Below are positions 52,601 through 60,859 of a DNA stretch of 64,000 bases, piece by piece (the stretch's first letter is position 1; each line of letters opens with the position of its first letter). Position numbers and translations under genes: made by a program. Under the pieces are notes generated by a model, which saw only the letters and a list, made by a program, of their open reading frames with translations, did no database searches and was not told the DNA's origin. Source of the DNA: Candidatus Methylospira mobilis (GTDB lineage: Bacteria; Pseudomonadota; Gammaproteobacteria; Methylococcales; Methylococcaceae); contig NZ_CP044205.1 in NCBI RefSeq assembly GCF_009498235.1, forward strand, positions 2,419,389-2,483,388, read 5' to 3'.

Positions 52601-53522
52601 CGGCCAGAACCTGAAACTGCGCAGCCTGATCTTCAGATAAGGACAAATGCGCGCAATGCCCGCGTTCAAAAAGCAATGCCTGTTCGAAAACTGGCGCAGC
52701 CGAGGGGAAATCCGCATAACGCTGCGCCACAGCCAACGCACCCGTGCGGCTTTCAGCCACACCCAGAAAAAAAACAACCACAGCCTGCTCGCCCGGTTCG
52801 AGCTCTACGACTCGCCGCATGCTGAAAACAGGGTCGAGCACATTACCTGCAGTCCCCGATAATGCGTGATTGCCGAGCAGCGCGGCAGGATCATGGCGGG
52901 TATGCCCTCGTCCGATGAAACGCGTGCGATCGGTTTCAAAACCGGCGTCGACGCCTGCTCCTCCGACGCGATGAAACATCCACAACCCGGTTTCCGAGGC
53001 CGCGCGCGGACGGCGATGCGCCAGCAAGGTTCCGCTTTCCGCATCATGTTCGGTCTGTATGAACAACCGCGAAAAGGCAGGATGAGACGCATCCGCAGCC
53101 GGATGGTTCAGCACCACATCCAGCAAACTGGTCAATTCCAGAGTACGCTTGCGTTCCGAACGGTTGCTCAACGTCAGGCTCCGGACTTCAACCGCATCGT
53201 CCGGGCTTACTGCAACAGCCATCAAGCTAACGATTTCCTGATTGGCGCGCTCCAGACGCATGGACGCCACATCTCCGTCTACCCGGTAATGATCGGGAGG
53301 ACGCAAGCCTGGCTGCAAGCCCGGCGACCACCAGTCGCCGGTATCCATGTCTCTCAGGTAAAGAAAATAACCGTCACCGTCGCTAACCCGGTCGCCGCTC
53401 CAGCGAGTCAGCGCAATCTCTCCATAGCTGCAGTAACCACTGCCTGCCCCAGTTATCAAACTGGTAAAATGACCATTGGAAAGCAGGCGAGCCGTTGGCA
53501 ATGGATAGCGGGATTTGCTCAT
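49689..53522 (-). CDS. GH94-type beta-glucan phosphorylase (C-terminal half of cyclic glucan synthase type)
   Basis: The protein has about 1277 residues. Two beta-sandwich domains of the glycosyltransferase-36/GH94 N-terminal type occur in tandem (SNGHFTSLITGAGSGYCSYG and SNEHFGFLISETGAGYTWSR). An (alpha/alpha)6 catalytic domain follows with FRDQLQDSAALL, the general acid in GTGDWNDGMNRVG and IGRGGWTWYTGSAGW. This is the architecture of the phosphorylase half of cyclic beta-1,2-glucan synthase without the GT84 part, and of free beta-1,2-oligoglucan phosphorylases. It cleaves beta-glucosides with phosphate to glucose-1-phosphate; the linkage is not certain. ATG 53522 was chosen over TTG 53537. 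Confidence 0.87.
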   Translation of the reverse strand: MSKSRYPLPTARLLSNGHFTSLITGAGSGYCSYGEIALTRWSGDRVSDGDGYFLYLRDMDTGDWWSPGLQPGLRPPDHYRVDGDVASMRLERANQEIVSLMAVAVSPDDAVEVRSLTLSNRSERKRTLELTSLLDVVLNHPAADASHPAFSRLFIQTEHDAESGTLLAHRRPRAASETGLWMFHRVGGAGVDAGFETDRTRFIGRGHTRHDPAALLGNHALSGTAGNVLDPVFSMRRVVELEPGEQAVVVFFLGVAESRTGALAVAQRYADFPSAAPVFEQALLFERGHCAHLSLSEDQAAQFQVLAAAVQYEQPVLRAKNLGLPERFDSCAALARLGVAVSGPLLVVNDQNLCFSEAIALYAKLIAYWRIKGFVCTVLIFAEAPPGFISPDACLYVRSCCDIGRKDFIAILSYARLLAGTELEVSAVDPLYSRYRIKRPAEPGREQAFTPPSDLHFFNGYGGFSADGSEYVIRLNSADETNDRLLLPPLPWVNVVSNEHFGFLISETGAGYTWSRNSREYRLTPWSNDPLLDPHGEALYLRDEEDGTVWSPLPGPIAGAGAYQAAHGYGYSRFIHNGAGIAQETTVFVPRNDPVKIVRIRLTNNSMRTRSLSLFSFQQLLLGSSANDQAQRIETLYEDKLQVLIARQRYSGDFADGFVFCAVSAPTGAALHYSADREAFLGYGQTLSAPAALSKPVLDGCTGAGLDPCFAMQARLTLEAGDTIDCALLLGEAGDARQLATLLQRYRQPGAIAEALFQVQAFWRDTVGGLQVKTPVPAIDLMLNGWLTYQNLSCRLWGRSAFYQGGGAFGFRDQLQDSAALLLLRPDLTRKQILLNAAHQFEEGDVLHWWHPEPANRGQRTRFADDLLWLPWITATYISSTGDSAILNEPVGFISAPPLEPGEDENYLRPGVSKQRADVYEHCCRALDRSLTRGEHGLPLMGTGDWNDGMNRVGREGRGESVWMGFFLCRIISDFLPLCAQRGDSVRAERYSAYRSELEAALNRDGWDGEWYRRAYYDNGAVMGSKDSDECQIDALAQAWAVISGVAPRERGNSALYAVERQLLSDPPGLIRLLTPAFVDTPNDPGYIKGYVAGVRENGGQYTHAACWVVKALAEQRWRDKAAVWLQMLSPVEHALTADDVARYQTEPYVVAADIYGEEPHIGRGGWTWYTGSAGWLYRVGIESVLGFSVEQGSALLLKPCIPDDWDSYSLDYRLPGESTGYLIKINNPSRSAERIVVATLDGESLRLLEEPDGALRIPLQRDGLQHNVEITMGKGA

Positions 53523-53572
53523 GGGATATGTCACCAAAGTCAGGGTTGATTGGCCAGCAAGTAAAAAAACCC

Positions 53573-53760
53573 GTAACTATGGCGGCTACCGGTCTGGAGG
53601 CCGCGGGTAAGACTGTCCAGACATGCGGAAGCGTGCAGATCTATCGACAATGCCGGCCGCCCCTACCTGGAAGCTCGACTTTTACCTCCGGCCATAAACG
53701 CTCTCGCCAGCCTCCGCAGTTCTTCAGACAGCGGCAAAACCGGTGGCGCCGAATAGTTAC
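53573..53760. repeat. MITE-like element (copy 2, about 188 bp)
   Basis: GTAACTAT (53573-53580) and ATAGTTAC (53753-53760) are perfect inverted ends. The right end extends as GAATAGTTAC as in the other copies. A GCGGGTAAG motif lies about 30 bases inside the left end, as in the copy at 59470. Interiors are otherwise poorly conserved and non-coding. The rest of this gap, 53761-54212, has no gene I can support. Confidence 0.55.
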
Positions 53761-54212
53761 AAGTCGGCATAATCTACCAGCTTTTCGGTTGATGTTGCAC
53801 CTGATGAACGGCGGAATAATCGCCCGAACAGTGCTTGACTAACTCCACTCATGGTTTTCTTGCGATACCGGCTGATCCAATGCACTTCGCTCAGCCGTTT
53901 TCACAGAGTTTAGTTGACAACAAAGTATTATACTATCAATATATTATAAAATCCCAACCTTACAGCGTAGCGCTCTTGGGCATGGACGAAGAATTCCGGA
54001 CAAACCAAAAAGTCTTTATGTGAACGGCATCGGCGGCTGGTAGTGCTTATTCCAAAAATCATGGCTATGTCGACATTAGAGCAGTCTGCCGACACAGGAA
54101 CCTGTATTCCGGAAATACCTACCGTACACGTCCTACCCCGCTTTGGCGTACCCGCTGCGAGGTAGTCGTTAAGTCAACTAATTCTGAAGATCATCACAAA
54201 ACGGCATAAAAC

Positions 54213-56252
54213 ATGTTTAAGAATATTAAAGTGGGAGTACGGTTGATATTCGGCTTCATGATCATAGTATTGCTTTTGATACTGATCGCATTCATCGGGC
54301 TAACGAGAATGAACACGTTGAATGCCGACCTCGACAAGGTAATTAATTCCGAATATCCGGGAACCGCTCTTGCAAACGAAATTGCTTTTCTGTCGCTGGA
54401 CAATACGCGCATTGTCCGCAATCTGATACTGATGACGGACGAAAGCAAAAAAATGGCTAACAAGGAGAACTATGACAAGAATATTGTAAAGATAGACGAA
54501 GACTTCGTGCTGCTGGACAAACTGACCACAGGCGAAACAGGGCAAGAACTGTTGGCGGAGATGAAAGCCGCCAAACTGGTATTTCGCAGTTTCACGCACA
54601 AAGTAATAACACTGGCCTTGGCTCACAAAGCCGCAGAAGCGACCGCCGAACTCTATGGCGAAGACTATTTATCCCAGATCACTTATTTGAACAGCATCAA
54701 AAAAATGGTCCAGTTTCAAACGGAGTCCATGAAAAACGCCGGCGAAAAGGCTGCGCAGATCTGCAACGAAGACCGGCAACTGATGCTGGTTCTGGCGGGC
54801 ATATCGATCCTGTTATCGGTTTTGATCGCATTTACCACCATACGAAGCATCACCAGGCCGCTGAAGGCGGTAATGGATGCGCTTAATAAAGTCGCCAAGG
54901 GCGAGCTCCCTCCGCGAATCAAGGAAAACTATGGCGGTGAGTTCGATACGCTCAGGGACAGCCTGAATAATTCAGTCAGCGCGGTAAACGCCCTGGCAAC
55001 AGACGTATCGATGCTTTCCAGCGCGGCTGTGGCCGGCCGGTTGGGAACCCGCGCCGACGCCGAAAAACATCAGGGCGACTTCCGCAAGATCGTCGAGGGC
55101 GTCAATGATACGCTGAATGCCGTGATCGAGCCGTTAAGCGTGGCGGCGAACCACATCGACCGCATTGCCAAGGGCGACATTCCTCCGCATATCGGCGAAC
55201 ATTATAACGGCGACTTCAACAGCCTGAAAAACAATCTCAACACGGCTATCGATGGGATCAATGCACTGGTGGCAGACATCTCCCTGCTTTCGGAGGCGGC
55301 GGAAAAGGGCAGGCTGGAAATACGGGCCGACTCGGCCCGGCATCAGGGCGATTTCCGCAAAATCGTGGAAGGCGCCAACAAGACCGTGGATATCCAGGAG
55401 CGCACCATCGGCGAAGTGATTGCCGCAGTCGACGTGCTATCCGGCGCAATAGCCGAAGTCAATGCCACCGCACAGCTGTTGGCGCAAATGACCACAGAAC
55501 AGGCGGTCAGCGTCGAGGAAACCGGCGCATCGATAGAGCAAATGAACGCGTCCATCAAACATAATGCGGAAAACGCCCGACTGACCGATGTCATGGCAGC
55601 CAAAACCGCCAGGGAAGCCGACGAGGGCGGCGAGGCGGTGACTCAAACAGTGAGCGCGATGAAAAATATCGCCAGCATGATCGGCATCATCAACGATATC
55701 GCCAGCCAGACCAATCTGCTGGCCCTTAACGCCGCTATCGAGGCGGCGCGCGCCGGTGAACACGGCAGAGGCTTTGCCGTTGTCGCTGCTGAAGTGCGCA
55801 AGCTATCAGAACGCAGCCAGATGGCCGCGCAGGAAATCAGCGAACTGACCGACAGCAGCGTGACCATGGCGGAAAAAGCCGGGCGTCGACTGAATGATAT
55901 AGTACCCGACGTCGCAAAAACATCCAGTCTGATACAGGAAATCGCCTATTCATCCAAGGAACAATCTTGTGGCGTTGAGCAGATCAACCACGCCATGGAG
56001 CAGCTAAACCAGATCACGCAACAGAACGCCAATGCATCCGAAAAGCTGGCGGCAACGGCTGAAGAAATGAATGAGCAGGCAGAACGCCTAAAAAATCATA
56101 TGAGCTTCTTTTCGATTAAATACCGGCCAAGGCAAAAGAGTGAAACAAACCGCTCTTCTGCCGTGGATTCAAACCCGGCGCTGCCTATGAAAGAAAGTTC
56201 GCATGCCGTTGCGGCGGCGCCTGTAAACGAAGAGGAATTTGTTCAGTTTTAG
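54213..56252 (+). CDS. Methyl-accepting chemotaxis protein
   Basis: The chemoreceptor has 679 residues: a first membrane helix ([14 protein letters not shown]), a four-helix-bundle periplasmic domain, a second helix near 190, and repeated HAMP modules with [20 protein letters not shown] and [20 protein letters not shown]. The signalling hairpin contains [25 protein letters not shown]. It ends NEEEFVQF, a tail shared in form with the receptor at 56570 and the fragment between them; it may be a tether or recognition site for adaptation enzymes. It lies upstream of a CheW/CheA module at 59706 and probably feeds it. Confidence 0.93.
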   Translation: MFKNIKVGVRLIFGFMIIVLLLILIAFIGLTRMNTLNADLDKVINSEYPGTALANEIAFLSLDNTRIVRNLILMTDESKKMANKENYDKNIVKIDEDFVLLDKLTTGETGQELLAEMKAAKLVFRSFTHKVITLALAHKAAEATAELYGEDYLSQITYLNSIKKMVQFQTESMKNAGEKAAQICNEDRQLMLVLAGISILLSVLIAFTTIRSITRPLKAVMDALNKVAKGELPPRIKENYGGEFDTLRDSLNNSVSAVNALATDVSMLSSAAVAGRLGTRADAEKHQGDFRKIVEGVNDTLNAVIEPLSVAANHIDRIAKGDIPPHIGEHYNGDFNSLKNNLNTAIDGINALVADISLLSEAAEKGRLEIRADSARHQGDFRKIVEGANKTVDIQERTIGEVIAAVDVLSGAIAEVNATAQLLAQMTTEQAVSVEETGASIEQMNASIKHNAENARLTDVMAAKTAREADEGGEAVTQTVSAMKNIASMIGIINDIASQTNLLALNAAIEAARAGEHGRGFAVVAAEVRKLSERSQMAAQEISELTDSSVTMAEKAGRRLNDIVPDVAKTSSLIQEIAYSSKEQSCGVEQINHAMEQLNQITQQNANASEKLAATAEEMNEQAERLKNHMSFFSIKYRPRQKSETNRSSAVDSNPALPMKESSHAVAAAPVNEEEFVQF

Positions 56253-56338
56253 CCGTTGGTTATAATTCGCTGAAAGCGCTAAATAATCGGAAAGCTTACC
56301 AACCCAGCAGAATAAAGACTTTGTTCAGTGTTAACACC

Positions 56339-56541
56339 ATGTTAAACAAAATGAAAGTTGTGCAACGCTTGGCGTTGGGATTACGGCTGAAAAAGCATAT
56401 GAGTTTTTTTCCGTTACCAACCGGCACAGGCAACACCGTGAAACAGCAGCGTACCCCGTCCCGCTCAAACCCGCAACGGAACTTGCACTGGCTACTATTG
56501 TTGCCGAAAGCATGGACGAAGCCGAATTCGTTCGCTTTTGA
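56339..56541 (+). pseudogene. Internally deleted chemoreceptor gene remnant
   Basis: From ATG 56339 the frame begins like a receptor (MLNKMKVVQRLALG) but joins directly to the tail segment LRLKKHMSFF, which in the neighbouring receptors lies near the C-terminus. A frame shift follows; in the shifted frame the end reads ATELALATIVAESMDEAEFV-RF and stops at 56541. That matches the tail of the receptor at 56570. About 1.9 kb of sensor and signalling sequence has been lost, probably by recombination within this tandem array. Confidence 0.8.
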
Positions 56542-56569
56542 CCATAATTCTATGCAGAGAAGCTGACCC

Positions 56570-58471
56570 ATGACTGTTAAAGCTCGTATATCGATGTTGC
56601 TGGGTTGCGCCTTGGTAGGATTTCTGGGACTGACTGGTTTGAACGAGTACCTGCTTGACCAAGTGTTTACCACAACCAATTACGCCAACATCAACACGGT
56701 ACCCAGCGTTATGAGTCTGGCAACAGCCAGGAACTCGTTCAATCAACTCCGGATACGGGTATTCCGTCATATTTTCACCAACGACGCAGTCAAAATGACA
56801 GAAATTGACGCCTCGATCAACGAGGCTCAAGCGACCATCGAAGACGCTCTAAAAAAATATGAACCCTTGATTTCCGATGACGAAGATAAGCAGTTGCTGG
56901 CTGATGACCGGGCGCTGCTGACGGAGTATCTCCACACCCTGAAACCGGTACTGCTTCTTTCCCGCCAGAATAAGGACGTTCAAGCCCATAATGCGTTGGT
57001 CAATGCCGACATTGTTGCACGAAATCTCTACACAGCCATCGAAAGGCATGTCGCCCATAACGAACGGTTAGGTAAACGATATGCCGACGATGCTGTCGAA
57101 GCAAAACACCGCGCCGCCAACTTGTCCCGCACCATAGCCCTGTTGATGCTGGCTACGGTCGGCGCGATGGGCTTGCTGATCATTCGTAGCCTGCAACAGC
57201 AATTGGGCGGAGAGCCCGGCAAAGCTGCGGAGATCGCCAACAGGATCGCTGTAGGCGACTTGTCCGTCCGTATCGACTTACGCCCCGGAGATACATCAAG
57301 CCTGATGGCTGCAATGGAAAATATGTCCGCATCGATCCAGGCGCTGGTTGTCGATAGTACAGCGCTATCCGTAGCAGCGCAGGAAGGCCGTTTGGATGTA
57401 CGAGCCGGCACAGACAGGCATAAGGGAGACTTCTACAAAATCGTCATAGGAATCAACAACACCCTTGATGCGATGATCGAACCGATCCACGAAGCCAGTC
57501 GAGTATTGGCCGCACTGGAGCAAGGAAATCTATCCCAACGCATAACGGCGGAATACCACGGTCAATTTCGTAGACTACGCGATAGCGTAAACAACACGGT
57601 GGACAAACTGGCGCATACCATTGAGCAGGTAATGGCGGCTACCGAAACCTTGTCGCACGCAACCGGAGAAGTCAGCGCCACCGCGCAATCGATAGCGCAG
57701 ATGGTCAACGAACAGGCTGTCAGCGTAGAGGAAACAAGTTCATCCATCGAACAAATGAGCGCGTCCATCAGACAGAACGCCGAAAACGCCAAAGTTACCG
57801 ATACCATGGCCGCAAAAAGCGCAAAAGAAGCACATGAAGGCGGCGTGGCGGTAATGCAGACTGTAACCGCGATGAAAAGCATTGCCGATATGATCAATAT
57901 CATCAACGATATTGCCGGGCAAACCAATCTGCTCGCGCTCAACGCGGCTATCGAAGCGGCGCGCGCCGGAGATCAAGGCAAAGGTTTTGCGGTAGTCGCC
58001 GCCGAAATTCGCAAGCTGTCGGAACGTAGCCAGATGGCGGCTCAGGAAATAGGCGAGCTGGCGGGCAACAGCGTGGTAACGGCGGAAAAAGCAGGACAAA
58101 TGTTAAAGGAAATTGTACCCAGCGTCACAAAAACCTCGGATCTGGTTCAAGAGATAGCCTGCGCATCCGAGGAGCAGTCATGCGGCGTGGAACAAATCGG
58201 CCGAGCCATGGACCAGCTCAACCGGGTCACGCATCAGAGCGCCAGCATATCCGAGGAACTGGCGGCGACGGCGGAAGAAATGAGCGAGCAGGCGGAACAG
58301 CTCAGAAAGCATATGGGTTTCTTTTCCGTAAATAAGCTGGCCGAACAGCGAAAAGACACCTGCCATCCCAGCACAAACGCCCACGGCTCCCCAATATCGT
58401 CCGAATCGGAACTCGCCGCGCCGTCTATAACTGCCGGCAACATAAACGAAGCTGAATTTGTTCGTTTTTAA
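56570..58471 (+). CDS. Methyl-accepting chemotaxis protein
   Basis: The protein has 633 residues: an N-terminal membrane helix ([18 protein letters not shown]), a 4HB-MCP ligand domain, a second helix ([18 protein letters not shown]), HAMP modules and the signalling tip [20 protein letters not shown]. It ends INEAEFVRF. The sensor half resembles the sensor-only protein at 36116-36742, while the C-terminal half resembles the receptor just upstream, so the genes arose by duplication and domain swapping. The ligand is unknown. Confidence 0.93.
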   Translation: MTVKARISMLLGCALVGFLGLTGLNEYLLDQVFTTTNYANINTVPSVMSLATARNSFNQLRIRVFRHIFTNDAVKMTEIDASINEAQATIEDALKKYEPLISDDEDKQLLADDRALLTEYLHTLKPVLLLSRQNKDVQAHNALVNADIVARNLYTAIERHVAHNERLGKRYADDAVEAKHRAANLSRTIALLMLATVGAMGLLIIRSLQQQLGGEPGKAAEIANRIAVGDLSVRIDLRPGDTSSLMAAMENMSASIQALVVDSTALSVAAQEGRLDVRAGTDRHKGDFYKIVIGINNTLDAMIEPIHEASRVLAALEQGNLSQRITAEYHGQFRRLRDSVNNTVDKLAHTIEQVMAATETLSHATGEVSATAQSIAQMVNEQAVSVEETSSSIEQMSASIRQNAENAKVTDTMAAKSAKEAHEGGVAVMQTVTAMKSIADMINIINDIAGQTNLLALNAAIEAARAGDQGKGFAVVAAEIRKLSERSQMAAQEIGELAGNSVVTAEKAGQMLKEIVPSVTKTSDLVQEIACASEEQSCGVEQIGRAMDQLNRVTHQSASISEELAATAEEMSEQAEQLRKHMGFFSVNKLAEQRKDTCHPSTNAHGSPISSESELAAPSITAGNINEAEFVRF

Positions 58472-58782
58472 ACAGGCAAAGTATGCAACGATACGGCCGC
58501 TGACCGTCTTTATTCGAAACAGGCCACAAGATGATATTCTAGAAATCAATTTCCAATTGAAAGTATGTAGGGTAGCAGGGTGAAATCAGCGTCTCCTTCG
58601 GACAGTTTCAATTGAAACAACAAGTGATATCTTCAGAGCCCGCCCCGGACTTGATCCGGGTGAATGACGATTTTTCTTTTTCCAATACTAATTTATTGAT
58701 ATAGTAATGTATTTTTCACTCTAGTGTCAACTGAACCTTAAGCGCTGCCCAAGGGCGGGCATCGCGTCCGGATCTGTGGCCT
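58472..58782. other. 311-base intergenic region with a palindrome
   Basis: No gene. CCCGGA (58644-58649) and TCCGGG (58655-58660) form a 6-bp hairpin of the common CCGGACTTGATCCGG type. TTTCCAATTGAAA and TTTCAATTGAAA form a near-direct repeat at about 58550 and 58605. A terminator for the receptor gene may be among these, but none is clear. Confidence 0.4.
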
Positions 58783-59190
58783 TTATACAACGCCTTTAGA
58801 ATTCAGGTACTTCCCCAGCAATTGATCCGACTCCATTATATGATGATATAACCATTCCTTCAGAAAAATCATGGTTTCGGCGGTAATCAACGCATGACCG
58901 CTATTCAGCCTTGTTTGCAGATCCGTGGCGGTTGCAACCAGCTTTTCATGTTCGTGCAAATGAGCCGCCGCGTGTGGATAACCATGCGCTTTCATCAGAC
59001 GCTCTTCCGTTGTGAAATGAAAGCCGGTGTATTCGATTACCCTGTCCAAGACCTTGCCCATAATCTCGCGTGCGTCTCCCGCCAGCATATGATCGTGCAA
59101 GCCATTAATCAGCTGCACCAGTTTCCTGTGTTGATTATCGATTTCCGCTACCCCAACGCACAAATCGTCGTTCCAGGTAAATAAAGACAT
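58783..59190 (-). CDS. Bacteriohemerythrin
   Basis: The hemerythrin has about 135 residues and the diiron ligand set: IDNQHRKLV, HFTTEERLMKAHGYPHA, HLHEHEKLV and LKEWLYHHIMESDQ. Bacteriohemerythrins bind O2 reversibly and in methanotrophs have been linked to oxygen supply for methane monooxygenase. ATG 59190 was chosen because GGGAGGA lies seven bases upstream (59193 and 59202 are also ATG). It is a single gene convergent with the chemoreceptor, so an O2-sensing or storage role is possible. Confidence 0.93.
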   Translation of the reverse strand: MSLFTWNDDLCVGVAEIDNQHRKLVQLINGLHDHMLAGDAREIMGKVLDRVIEYTGFHFTTEERLMKAHGYPHAAAHLHEHEKLVATATDLQTRLNSGHALITAETMIFLKEWLYHHIMESDQLLGKYLNSKGVV

Positions 59191-59469
59191 CATTCCTCCC
59201 ATTCCAATCAGGTTAATGAACTTATTAGCTTTTAAAAACCCGCATACCCTTCGAATACCGGCAGGAAGGCATTACAATACAACGATACGAACTTTGATGC
59301 TCGATCTTTCGTTTAGCAGGCGACAGGTATCGCGTCCCCCTATAGATAGGCTAGAATTACCCGGTATTTACCAAAGTGGCGTAGAGGGAAACCCATCGAA
59401 ACAGCACGCCTTCACAGCTAAGGATTGCACTTGCCGGCAGCATCGAGGTTAATGTGTTATAAAAAACAG

Positions 59470-59658
59470 GTAACTATTCCGTATGGACTAGCGTGACGCT
59501 GTAAACAGGGTTGCGGGTAAGGGTAGGCGCGACCGACTGCGGGAAGAATGCAGCAGTCGGGGTTCCATGGCCTGTACTGAGCGGTGGCCGATGGGATGGA
59601 TACACGGCGTGTCTCGACTGCCTTACCTCAACCCCCAGGCCGGCGGCTGAATAGTTAC
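59470..59658. repeat. MITE-like element (copy 3, about 189 bp)
   Basis: The segment is flanked by GTAACTATTC (59470-59479) and GAATAGTTAC (59649-59658), perfect 10-bp inverted repeats. It has a GCGGGTAAG motif near the left end. It is non-coding and lies in the promoter region of the CheW gene (59706). Its length agrees within three bases with the copies at 27868 and 53573. Confidence 0.6.
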
Positions 59659-59705
59659 AAAATTAGTTACCTTTCATAAACACAGTCAGGCAAGATTCGT
59701 TAACC

Positions 59706-60164
59706 ATGTTACTCGTACCTTTCCAGCTTGGCGGCGAACACTACGCGCTCCCCGCCTCCGGCATTATCGCGATAACGCAAGTCCCGCATCTGCATGCGCT
59801 GCCTCGTGCGCCGGAGTGGATAAAAGGTCTGTTCCGCTATCAAGGCGCAGTACTTCCCGCTGTCGATATGGGTACGCTGATTACCGGAACGCCATGCAGA
59901 GACTGGCTGAGCACGCGCTTGCTGCTGGTCGGGACCGAAGAAGATCACGATAGCCGCAAACCGGCAATCGGATTAGTGGCCGAGCGCGTCACCAGCACGC
60001 TATCCATCGATCAGAACTCACTAAGCGAAACGGGAGTTCAGTTTGCAACTGCACCGTGGCTGGGATCCGTCGCCGCGCTCGATCATGCCTTATTGCAACT
60101 TATACGATGGGAACCGCTGCTTACGGATGACCTGGCGCGGCTATGCGCCGAGACGGCTTTATGA
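59706..60164 (+). CDS. CheW-type coupling protein (WspB-like)
   Basis: The 152-residue protein is a single CheW domain: MLLVPFQLGGEHYALPASGI at the N-terminus, WIKGLFRYQGAVLPAVDMG in the middle and LVAERVTSTLSI later. It links chemoreceptors to CheA. The stop overlaps the next start (ATGA at 60161), showing operon structure. Position ahead of a WspD-like and a CheA-REC gene matches WspB of Wsp-type surface-sensing systems. Confidence 0.9.
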   Translation: MLLVPFQLGGEHYALPASGIIAITQVPHLHALPRAPEWIKGLFRYQGAVLPAVDMGTLITGTPCRDWLSTRLLLVGTEEDHDSRKPAIGLVAERVTSTLSIDQNSLSETGVQFATAPWLGSVAALDHALLQLIRWEPLLTDDLARLCAETAL

Positions 60165-60859
60165 ACGGAACAGCAGCCGGCATCCAGAATACGCTGGAGT
60201 CTTCCAACGCAGTGAACACTCTCGAATATTGCTGGAAGCGGATAGGCACATTAGGCGGAGACCGCACTTGTGATCGTCTGGCCGGACTGATCCACTGCCG
60301 GAACTGCGCAGTCTACCATCAAGCGGCACACACCCTGCTGGATCGTCCCCCTCAAAAAAAATACGTCGACCTGTGGACGGAACAATTGGCCGCGCAACCC
60401 GAAAAAGACGAAGGAAACGAGCAGATTTCCATCGTAATTTTCCAGATCGGACATGAATGGTTCGGTCTGCCCACGGCACGCGTCGGCGCGGGAAGCGAAG
60501 GCTGCCGCTGGCGGCGTATACCGCATCGCAGCAATAAGGAGTTTCTCGGACTGATGGCGGTACGCGGCGAACTGGTACTGTGCTTTTCGCTCCATGCCAT
60601 ACTGGATATCGACCCCGACGAATACAGTACATGCACACATGTGCTGGTCTGTGGAGAAGAAAGCCGCCGGCTTGCTTTTCCGGTGCAAAAAATTGGCGGC
60701 GAAAGACGCATTATCCTCACTCAGCACAGCAAGCCGCCCGTTACCATCTCGCGAGCTGTAGACACTTATACCCAGGCGCTGGTGGAAACGGAAGGATATT
60801 CGGTCGCCGTGCTGGATGCCGACCGCTTGTTTCGAGCCATGGAGGCGAAAGTGCGATGA
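60161..60859 (+). CDS. WspD-like CheW protein with N-terminal Cys motif
   Basis: The protein has about 232 residues from ATG 60161, which overlaps the upstream stop. Residues 20-75 carry the WspD signature YCWKRIGTLGGDRTCDRL then IHCRNCAVYHQAAHTLLDRP, including CRNC. The CheW domain follows (IVIFQIGHEWFGLPTARVG). WspD proteins are the second coupling protein of Wsp clusters. The stop overlaps the CheA start (ATGA at 60856). The usual wspC (CheR-type methyltransferase) between wspB and wspD is absent. Confidence 0.88.
   Translation: MNGTAAGIQNTLESSNAVNTLEYCWKRIGTLGGDRTCDRLAGLIHCRNCAVYHQAAHTLLDRPPQKKYVDLWTEQLAAQPEKDEGNEQISIVIFQIGHEWFGLPTARVGAGSEGCRWRRIPHRSNKEFLGLMAVRGELVLCFSLHAILDIDPDEYSTCTHVLVCGEESRRLAFPVQKIGGERRIILTQHSKPPVTISRAVDTYTQALVETEGYSVAVLDADRLFRAMEAKVR

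Noticed and set aside
53835-54023. Plus-strand 62-residue frame before the first chemoreceptor
   Set aside because: No ribosome site or family resemblance.
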